This document shows positions 5,024 through 10,663 of a stretch of 10,663 nt of DNA, one piece after another. This DNA comes from Nitrososphaerales archaeon (GTDB lineage: Archaea; Thermoproteota; Nitrososphaeria; Nitrososphaerales; UBA57): assembly GCA_022449325.1 (NCBI GenBank), contig JAKUSK010000001.1, positions 28,490 through 39,152 of the forward strand, given 5' to 3'. The notes below the pieces were generated by a model. It did no database searches and was not told the origin of the DNA. It was given only the letters and a program-made list of their open reading frames with translations. Positions within the stretch are counted from its first letter, which is position 1. The number at the start of each line of letters is the position of its first letter. Both the position numbers and the translations under genes were made by a program.

Positions 5024-5591
5024 CTATTCTCCATATTTCATTACTTACTTCGTCTTTACTTCTATCTCCCTTTATCCTAAACCATCTATTTTTATTTGCA
5101 AGATTGATATATTTTGATTTTACATTATTGAGAAATTTTTTATTTCTTTCATATCTATCTCTATTCTCCGTCTTTCGAATTACTGATTCTGTTATTGGAA
5201 TATCAATGAAAATCGTTAAATCTTGCTTCGGCAGACCTAAATCTAGATTCTCTAGCCATTTCTTATTCAATCCATTCGCTAATCCATATGCAATATTTGA
5301 ATCACGATATCTATTACATACGAGAAAATCCATTTCTTCTAATAATTGTCTTATTTCTTTCTCTGCTTCCCACCTGTTCGCAGACAATAATATATGGGAT
5401 ATCTCAACAGAAATCTTATCATCCCGAAGACATTTTCTTACTAATTTCCCTATAGTTGTATTATATTTTGGAAAAGAAATATATCCTACTTTGTATCCTT
5501 TCTTTTTTAACCTATTTTTGAGTAATAATGATTGAGTCTTTTTTCCTGATTGATCAATTCCCTCTATTACTATGAATTTTCCTCTTTTCAA
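4995..5591 (-). CDS. tmk: thymidylate kinase
   Basis: The enzyme phosphorylates dTMP to dTDP with ATP in the dTTP pathway. The 198-aa product has the P-loop EGIDQSGKKTQ (10-20), the nucleoside-binding LSANRWEAE (69-77), the NRYRDSNIAYG segment (93-103), LPKQDLTIFIDI (120-131) and a lid RDRYE. The SANRWE and LGLPKxDL signatures are closer to the eukaryotic type than to the E. coli type. The usual Asp of the DR(Y/F) motif is Asn93. The start is TTG 5591: an in-frame stop lies 24 nt upstream with no ATG or GTG between, and a TATA box at 5613-5620 predicts a leaderless transcript beginning near this codon. It overlaps the HD gene downstream by 29 nt and forms an operon with it. Confidence 0.92.
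   Translation of the reverse strand: MKRGKFIVIEGIDQSGKKTQSLLLKNRLKKKGYKVGYISFPKYNTTIGKLVRKCLRDDKISVEISHILLSANRWEAEKEIRQLLEEMDFLVCNRYRDSNIAYGLANGLNKKWLENLDLGLPKQDLTIFIDIPITESVIRKTENRDRYERNKKFLNNVKSKYINLANKNRWFRIKGDRSKDEVSNEIWRIVERKYRIKK
5029..5032 (-). promoter_or_regulatory. ribosome binding site deciding the TTG start of the HD gene
   Basis: The minus strand reads GGAG followed by 5 nt and then TTG. It lies inside the tmk coding end, so the second gene of the operon is translated from a Shine-Dalgarno site whereas the first appears leaderless. Confidence 0.55.
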
Positions 5592-5680
5592 TAGCCCATT
5601 TACGTTGTCGATTTATATAAGGTAATTATCAACTATTTTCATAGTCTAAATTTTTATCCCGGTGTTACTTAATATAATTT
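5592..5680. promoter_or_regulatory. divergent promoter region between tmk and the Hef helicase
   Basis: On the minus strand the strong TATA box TTATATAA (5613-5620) is centred about 25 nt from the tmk TTG codon. On the plus strand a weaker TTTTTAT (5651-5657) is centred about 27 nt from the Hef GTG codon. Both predict leaderless mRNAs. A three-codon ORF (5588-5599, minus) lies just before tmk. No further element is evident in this 89-bp spacer. Confidence 0.55.
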
Positions 5681-7219
5681 GTGTCATCAAAGTTTATTGA
5701 AAAACAATATATCAAATCTAATACTATAGATAAACGTGACTATCAAGTAAATATAGCTGATGCTATTAAATCTCAAAATTCTGTAATTGTATTACCAACT
5801 GGTCTTGGCAAAACTGTAATTGCATTATTAGCAATTGCCGAATCAATTATTAATACTCCAACAAAAACTTGTATGATTCTTGCGCCTACTCGTGTTCTTG
5901 TTCATCAACACTATGAATTTTTATTAAATTCACTTAATCTTAGCAAAACTGAAATTAGTGTAATCACCGGTGAAGACACGCTAAAAAAACGCCAAACCAA
6001 ATGGCAAAATCAAATTGTCTGTGCAACTCCTCAAATTTTACATTTAGATATACAACGAGGAATTATTGATCTCGATCAGTTTTCTATTGTTATCTTTGAT
6101 GAAGTACATAGAGCCGTCGGTGATTATGCATATGTTCCTATTGCAAAATCACTTTATTCACAAAATAAAGAGATTATTATGCATGGAATGACTGCTTCAC
6201 TTCCAAGTGAATCTATTAAAGTCGAAGAAATTATGAATAATCTTCACGCAATACATATAGAATCTAGGGATCGTGAGAGTGAAGATGTTAAACCTTATGT
6301 TCATAATACCGAGGTTCAAAAAATTGAAGTTGAATTACCAGAAGAGATCAAATCTATCAGTAATTTGATAAAAAAAACTATATCTTCCTATTCCTTAAAA
6401 CTAAGAAATAATGGCCAATTATTGCCTAGAGATCCATCATTAAAAGCCGTTCTTGCTAAAAGTCATCAAATTGAAAAAGACCCATATTTATCAAAACGCT
6501 GGGATATCCGAAGTAATCTTTACTCGTTAGTTAGGTTACTTCATGGAATTAATATTCTTGAAACTCAGGGAGTAGATAGCTTTTCAAAATACATAACTAG
6601 ACTTCAATCCAAACAAAAATCTAGCGGAGTTAAAAAATTATTAGAACATCCTGATTTTAATCAAGCAATTGTTCTTACTAATCGCCTTCAATCTGCTGGA
6701 AAAGATCATCCCAAACTTGCCAAATTAGAAGTCATAATAGAAGAAAATCTTCACGGCACTGATAAAGCTATAATATTTGCTAGTTATCGTGATACTGTTG
6801 ATAAAATTTTTGAGATTCTTCATAGTAAGGGCTATCATGTCGGAACATTAATTGGTAAAAGCGGTCAAACAGGACAATCTCAGAAACAACAATTAGAATC
6901 ACTTGAAAAATTAAAATCAGGAGAATATGATATCATTGTTGCTACTCAAGTTGGTGAAGAAGGTCTTGATGTCTCAGAATGTAAACTTGTTGTTTTTTAT
7001 GATAATGTTTCTAGTGCTATCAGATTTACTCAAAGATTAGGTAGAACAGGACGACGTTCGCCTGGAAAAGTAGTGTCTTTTATTACTAAAGGAACTCGCG
7101 ATGAAACAAATTATTATATAAGTCAACAAAGATTATCCAAATCCCAAAGAACAATTAAACGTATTAATAAAAATTATCAAAAATCCAATGAGAAAAAGGG
7201 ATTAGATAAATTTCTTTAA
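5681..7219 (+). CDS. hef: Hef/FANCM-type DEAH-like helicase, helicase domain only
   Basis: This 512-aa superfamily 2 helicase belongs to the Hef/MPH1/FANCM group, which remodels stalled forks and branched DNA. Motifs in order: RDYQ (19-22), motif I LPTGLGKT (38-45), Ia LAPTRVLVHQH (67-77), II DEVHRAVG (140-147), III TAS (171-173), an insert of about 150 residues between the RecA lobes as in Hef, IV FASYRDTV, V ATQVGEEGLDV and VI QRLGRTGR. Euryarchaeal Hef continues into an XPF-like nuclease and HhH domain; here the protein ends soon after motif VI with a basic tail. The last seven residues, KGLDKFL (506-512), resemble a PCNA-binding PIP box with Lys in place of Gln. The start is GTG 5681. The nuclease part is probably a separate XPF gene elsewhere. 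Confidence 0.9.
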   Translation: MSSKFIEKQYIKSNTIDKRDYQVNIADAIKSQNSVIVLPTGLGKTVIALLAIAESIINTPTKTCMILAPTRVLVHQHYEFLLNSLNLSKTEISVITGEDTLKKRQTKWQNQIVCATPQILHLDIQRGIIDLDQFSIVIFDEVHRAVGDYAYVPIAKSLYSQNKEIIMHGMTASLPSESIKVEEIMNNLHAIHIESRDRESEDVKPYVHNTEVQKIEVELPEEIKSISNLIKKTISSYSLKLRNNGQLLPRDPSLKAVLAKSHQIEKDPYLSKRWDIRSNLYSLVRLLHGINILETQGVDSFSKYITRLQSKQKSSGVKKLLEHPDFNQAIVLTNRLQSAGKDHPKLAKLEVIIEENLHGTDKAIIFASYRDTVDKIFEILHSKGYHVGTLIGKSGQTGQSQKQQLESLEKLKSGEYDIIVATQVGEEGLDVSECKLVVFYDNVSSAIRFTQRLGRTGRRSPGKVVSFITKGTRDETNYYISQQRLSKSQRTIKRINKNYQKSNEKKGLDKFL

Positions 7220-7238
7220 TGTTCTTAATTGTTATACA

Positions 7239-7246
7239 TTTATTAT
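7239..7246 (+). promoter_or_regulatory. TATA-like box for the AN1-M50 gene
   Basis: TTTATTAT is centred about 26 nt upstream of the ATG at 7269, giving a leaderless start. The downstream TTTTT at 7252-7256 could also serve as an oligo-T terminator for the Hef transcript. Confidence 0.4.
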
Positions 7247-7268
7247 TCATGTTTTTAAATTAACAACA

Positions 7269-8060
7269 ATGGAATGTTCGTTTTGTCACGTATTCGAAGA
7301 TTTACCATTTAATTGTTCTTATTGTAAACTTGTTTTCTGTTCATCTCATCGATTACCCGAAAAACACCAATGCAGTCAATTATATCGAGTTCATAAACCT
7401 CGAGAGACTTCTTATCAACAAAGCACTCCTACTTTTTCTATCAACAATCTAAACTCTATCGACTCAAGAATTAATCGTATACTTAATACTGAATTACGTC
7501 AACTTATGCTCGGTATGATCTTAGTACTTTTAGTAGGAATTTCATTCTTTTTGAGCAATAATTACTCATATTCTGCAATTACAATATTAATTCTTGGTCT
7601 CGTATTGATGGGTTCATTCTTAATTCATGAGATGTCTCATAAATTTTTTGCATTGAGAAATGGATATAGAGCCGAATTTCGCGTAAATTCAATGGGTGTA
7701 CTTCTCACATTCTTTAGTATATTTCCATTTGTTCCATTGAAGATTATTGCTCCTGGAGCAGTTGTGATATCTGGATATCCCTCTAATTCTACACTAGGAA
7801 AAATTGCTTTAGCAGGCCCTATTAGTAATATAATTCTTGGCATATCTTCAATATTTATTCTACTGTCTTTTTCTCTCACACCGGAATTGTTCGCAATCAT
7901 CTCTACTGCCGCTTATATAAATGGAATTCTTGCAGCATTCAATTTATTGCCATTTAGTATAATAGATGGAAAGAAAGTATATAATTGGAATAAATATATT
8001 TGGCTTTTTTCTTTTCTTTTCTGTATATCATTTATATTTGTTGTTTCTAATATAATATGA
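7269..8060 (+). CDS. AN1 zinc finger fused to M50 (site-2) membrane metalloprotease
   Basis: This 263-aa protein joins an N-terminal AN1 zinc finger to a rhomboid-sized M50 protease. All eight zinc ligands of AN1 are present: Cys3, Cys6, Cys16, Cys19, Cys24, His27, His33 and Cys35. A polar linker (about 36-75) leads to helices at about 79-96 and 103-119. The second runs into the catalytic HEMSH (His120, Glu121, His124), followed by further helices and the second metal motif NLLPFSIIDG (Asp233). These mark an intramembrane protease of the S2P type, which cleaves transmembrane segments. AN1 fingers elsewhere bind ubiquitin or stress-response partners, so the finger probably recruits substrates or a partner on the cytoplasmic side. 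Its stop overlaps the aminopeptidase start (ATGA), forming a proteolysis operon. Confidence 0.92.
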   Translation: MECSFCHVFEDLPFNCSYCKLVFCSSHRLPEKHQCSQLYRVHKPRETSYQQSTPTFSINNLNSIDSRINRILNTELRQLMLGMILVLLVGISFFLSNNYSYSAITILILGLVLMGSFLIHEMSHKFFALRNGYRAEFRVNSMGVLLTFFSIFPFVPLKIIAPGAVVISGYPSNSTLGKIALAGPISNIILGISSIFILLSFSLTPELFAIISTAAYINGILAAFNLLPFSIIDGKKVYNWNKYIWLFSFLFCISFIFVVSNII

Positions 8061-9523
8061 TTAACATGAAGAAAAAATTTAGCTCCTTTGAAATTGATTC
8101 ATTTATTTCTACAACTATCTTTGATGATTTAACATTAAGTCCTAATACTCGTAAAATTGATAAAAAGATAGGTAATCTTATTTCCAATATAATAAAAAAC
8201 AAAGAATTTGCAGGAAAATCCAATGAATCCATGTTGTTAAGGACCCCTCAAACAAGTGTTCTAATTATTGGATTAGGAAGTAAAAAATGCTTATCAAATG
8301 ATAAACTTCGTGACGCTGCTGCCAAAGCTTCAATTACTGCTAAAAATCTAAAAGTTAAGTCATTTTCTTTTAATCACGATATTTCTGACATGACCAACGA
8401 TCATGTTGAAGCAGTTGTCCAAGGATCTGAATTGGGACTTTATAATTTTAATATCTACAAAAGTACTAAAAAAGACTTCCGACCTTCAACTATGAATATA
8501 ATTATTAAAAATAAAACTAAAACTTCCCTTACTAAAAGTATTAAGACTGGGACAATCATTGCTGACGCCATAATGCTTTCTCGAGATATTTCCAATCTTC
8601 CTAGTAAAGATTGCACTCCTTTACAACTTGCTTCTCGAGCTAAAAAGATCTCATCCAATAGACCTCTTAAAACTACAATTTTTAATACTGATAAACTCAA
8701 AAAACTAGGTTTTGGCGGTCTTTTAGGAGTTGCTAGTGGTTCTCAACAGCCTCCTTGCTTCATAATAATGGAATATAACGGTGGTAAACGAGGAGAAAAA
8801 CCTGTTGTCTTTGTTGGTAAAACGATTACTTTTGATACTGGAGGAATTTCTATAAAACCATCTCCTTCTATGGACGAAATGAAACATGATAAATCTGGAG
8901 GTGCAACTGTTATGGCTTTAATGCAAGCAGTCGCAGATCTTAAACTACCAGTTAATGTCATTGGTTTAATGCCTGCTACAGAAAATATGCCTAGTGGTTC
9001 TGCATACAAACCTGGTGATGTAATTACATTTTATAATAAAAAGACCGCAGAAATTCTAAATACTGATGCAGAAGGGCGTGTAATTCTTGCAGATGCTCTG
9101 TCTTATGCACAAAATTATAAACCAAGAATGATTATTGATTTCGCTACTTTGACAGGTGCATGTATAATTGCATTAGGTACTGCTGTAAGTGGTCTTCTTG
9201 GCAACGACAAAAAAATTATTAATTCATTATTCGAATCTGGTGAACGAACAGGTGAAAAAGTCTGGGAATTACCTCTCACTAAAGATTATAAAAAACTTAT
9301 TCAAAGTGATATTGCCGATATTAAAAATATTGGGGGTCGTGGAGCTGGTACTATAACTGCTGCAGCCTTTCTTAGTCATTTTGTAGGTGATTATCCATGG
9401 GCACACCTTGATATTGCCGGTACTGCTTGGACGCAAGAAGGAACTCCTAAAAAATCTTATATTAAGAAAGGAGCTACTGGTGTTGGCGTACTTCTAAGTA
9501 TAGATTTCTTAAGAAATTTATAA
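8057..9523 (+). CDS. pepA: leucyl aminopeptidase, M17 family
   Basis: This cytosolic two-metal exopeptidase removes N-terminal residues from peptides. The 488-aa length is normal for M17, with a divergent N-terminal domain (about 1-165) and the catalytic domain after it. Metal ligands and catalytic residues are all visible: Lys255, Asp260 and Lys267 (VGKTITFDTGGISIKP), Asp278 (MKHDKSGG), Asp337, Glu339 and Arg341 (NTDAEGRVILADALSYA). The later GGRGAGTITAAAFL also matches the family. The ATG at 8057 overlaps the protease stop (ATGA), so translation is coupled; ATG 8066 (MKKKFSS) is an equally possible start. In context it would finish degrading peptides made by other proteases; a functional link to the M50 protease is inferred only from the operon. 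Confidence 0.94.
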   Translation: MINMKKKFSSFEIDSFISTTIFDDLTLSPNTRKIDKKIGNLISNIIKNKEFAGKSNESMLLRTPQTSVLIIGLGSKKCLSNDKLRDAAAKASITAKNLKVKSFSFNHDISDMTNDHVEAVVQGSELGLYNFNIYKSTKKDFRPSTMNIIIKNKTKTSLTKSIKTGTIIADAIMLSRDISNLPSKDCTPLQLASRAKKISSNRPLKTTIFNTDKLKKLGFGGLLGVASGSQQPPCFIIMEYNGGKRGEKPVVFVGKTITFDTGGISIKPSPSMDEMKHDKSGGATVMALMQAVADLKLPVNVIGLMPATENMPSGSAYKPGDVITFYNKKTAEILNTDAEGRVILADALSYAQNYKPRMIIDFATLTGACIIALGTAVSGLLGNDKKIINSLFESGERTGEKVWELPLTKDYKKLIQSDIADIKNIGGRGAGTITAAAFLSHFVGDYPWAHLDIAGTAWTQEGTPKKSYIKKGATGVGVLLSIDFLRNL

Positions 9524-9567
9524 GAATCTCTGTTTAATGAAATTATATTAAATATAGGATTAGAATC

Positions 9568-9577
9568 TTATTTTTAA
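9568..9577 (+). terminator. oligo-T terminator after the aminopeptidase gene
   Basis: TTATTTTTAA lies 45 nt past the stop codon in a short AT-rich convergent spacer (9524-9573) and runs over the stop codon of the thermosome gene on the other strand. T-runs are typical archaeal terminators. No hairpin is evident. Confidence 0.45.
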
Positions 9578-10663
9578 TAATCCATTCCACCAGGTGGACC
9601 GCCTGGCGCACCACCACCTTTGGCAGATGATATTGTGTCATCAATTCTTAATATCATATTGGTTACTTCAATTGCAGCTTTGATAACTTGTTCTTTGACT
9701 TTCAATGGCTCATATACATTTCTTTTTGACATATCTGCTAATCCTCCTCTTAAAGCATCAACACCATACCATTTCTTTCCTTCAACTTGTCCTGCTCTGA
9801 GATTTACTTGAGTATCTATTGCATCCATTCCTGCATTTTCAGCTAGTGTTATTGGTAATGATTCTATAGCATCTGCAAACTTTTGCGCTGCTAGTTGTTC
9901 TCTACCTGTTAAATTATTTGCCCATTGTCGGATTTTATATGCAACATTTGCTTCAGGAGCACCTCCTCCTGCTACAATATATGGATATTCTAGCACATCT
10001 TTTACTACCATTAATGAATCATGTAACGATCTCTCTGCTTCATCAAGAACTCTTGGAGACCCTCCTCGAATTAATATTGATACAGCTTTTGGGTTCTTGC
10101 ATCCTTCAATGAATACCCATTTATCAGTTTCAATCTTTCTTTCTTCAACTAACGCCGCAGAACCAATATCATCCTTCGTAAGATCTTTGAGATTTGAAAC
10201 TATTCTTGCTCCTGTAGCTTTAGCTAATTTTGTCATATCGCTTTCTTTTACTCTTCTAACTGCCATAATTCCCTCTTGCGCTAAATAGTGTTGAGCAATG
10301 TCATCGATTCCTTTTTGACATATTACAATGTTCGCACCAGATGCAACTATTTGATCTACATATTGTTTCAACATTCTATTCTCTTCATCTAGGAATTGTT
10401 TCATTTGTAATGGATCATTTATTCTAATTTCAGCACTAATCTCTGTTTTTTCGATTTCTAATGCAGCATTAACTACTGCAATCTTTGCTTTATTGATAGA
10501 TTTCGGCATACTTGAATGAACTACTTCTTTGTCCAATACAATACCTTTAATTAATGAAGTTTCACTCATTGAAGCTCCCGGTTTCTTATCAATCTTGATA
10601 TTTGCTAAATCAATTTTTGTTTCTCCATCATTACCATTTGAAACTAATAATAACGAATCTACA
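9574..10663 (-). CDS. thsA/thsB family: thermosome (group II chaperonin) subunit, C-terminal part, cut by window edge
   Basis: The thermosome is a cytosolic ATP-driven double-ring chaperonin. The frame stays open to the right edge, so about 362 C-terminal residues are seen and the N-terminal ~180 are missing. The Met at 10569 is internal: the preceding residues (LANIKIDKKPGAS) are conserved thermosome sequence. Visible parts are the apical domain with its helical lid (INDPLQMKQFLDEENRML), GANIVICQKGIDDIAQHYL, the intermediate/equatorial return with GGGAPE, LAENAGMD (ATP-binding side) and the tail GGGAPGGPPGGMDY, a form of the Gly/Met-rich end that projects into the central cavity. It converges on the aminopeptidase gene. 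Whether it is the alpha or beta paralogue cannot be decided from this fragment. Confidence 0.95.
   Translation of the reverse strand, partial: VDSLLLVSNGNDGETKIDLANIKIDKKPGASMSETSLIKGIVLDKEVVHSSMPKSINKAKIAVVNAALEIEKTEISAEIRINDPLQMKQFLDEENRMLKQYVDQIVASGANIVICQKGIDDIAQHYLAQEGIMAVRRVKESDMTKLAKATGARIVSNLKDLTKDDIGSAALVEERKIETDKWVFIEGCKNPKAVSILIRGGSPRVLDEAERSLHDSLMVVKDVLEYPYIVAGGGAPEANVAYKIRQWANNLTGREQLAAQKFADAIESLPITLAENAGMDAIDTQVNLRAGQVEGKKWYGVDALRGGLADMSKRNVYEPLKVKEQVIKAAIEVTNMILRIDDTISSAKGGGAPGGPPGGMDY

Noticed and set aside
5104..5535. 143-codon open frame on the plus strand inside tmk.
   Set aside because: It is antisense to a clear thymidylate kinase, has no promoter or recognisable motifs, and is rich in Phe/Ser/Leu as expected from reversed AT-rich coding sequence.
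8057..8065. Whether the true M17 start is ATG 8057 or ATG 8066.
   Set aside because: Not resolvable here, since neither has a visible ribosome binding site. 8057 is kept because of the ATGA overlap with the upstream gene, and no finding is based on it.
9524..9573. Search for a small RNA or hairpin in the convergent spacer.
   Set aside because: It is only 50 bp, AT-rich, with no stable stem. Only an oligo-T terminator can be supported.
10567..10569. Met codon as the start of the thermosome gene.
   Set aside because: The frame remains open upstream to the window edge and encodes conserved chaperonin sequence, so this Met is internal and the gene is simply cut by the window.

Overview
The window is AT-rich, gene-dense archaeal DNA. 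The archaeal markers are a group II chaperonin (thermosome), a Hef/FANCM-type helicase, an AN1-finger site-2 protease, TATA boxes about 25 nt upstream of leaderless starts, and an intron-bearing tRNA with no encoded CCA. The protein set and low GC fit a member of the Nitrososphaeria (Thaumarchaeota), probably a marine Nitrosopumilales-like lineage. That placement is an inference from gene families; no ammonia-oxidation gene is present to confirm it.

Layout. Positions 1-1374 (minus) hold a translationally coupled three-gene cluster: a small membrane protein, an ABC ATPase and the start of an ABC-2 permease. Positions 1399-1779 (minus) hold a zinc-finger protein with the same 14-residue motif at both ends. 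Positions 1826-2401 (minus) encode an Hsp20 chaperone, divergent from RibB (2495-3187, plus). Directly against the RibB stop codon, on the minus strand, lies a 144-nt tRNA gene (3188-3331). A 112-aa protein with a possible proteasome-chaperone (Pac3-like) fold follows at 3383-3721. The minus-strand pair 3716-5591 is thymidylate kinase followed by an HD-domain phosphohydrolase, both linked to nucleotide metabolism. It is divergent from a helicase-only Hef homologue (5681-7219). Positions 7269-9523 (plus) are a proteolysis pair, an AN1-zinc-finger/M50 membrane protease overlapping an M17 leucyl aminopeptidase. The window ends in the C-terminal two thirds of a thermosome subunit (9574-10663, minus).

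The outstanding item is the tRNA. Removing four short segments (19, 11, 12 and 26 nt) gives a perfect 76-nt tRNA-Arg(CCU), and each segment is bounded by a bulge-helix-bulge-like element cut at the expected phosphates. The four introns lie at 15/16, 30/31, 37/38 and 43/44. The BHB elements compete with the mature stems, so the pre-tRNA probably has to be spliced in order, with the canonical anticodon intron last. To my knowledge three introns per tRNA was the reported maximum, in Thermoproteales, so four would be notable.

Functional themes are protein quality control (Hsp20, thermosome, AN1-M50, M17, perhaps a proteasome chaperone), nucleotide and riboflavin metabolism (Tmk, HD hydrolase, RibB) and replication-fork repair (Hef). 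Several genes start with TTG or GTG. I see no mobile element, CRISPR array, phage gene or pseudogene. No stretch over 300 bases lacks a gene.
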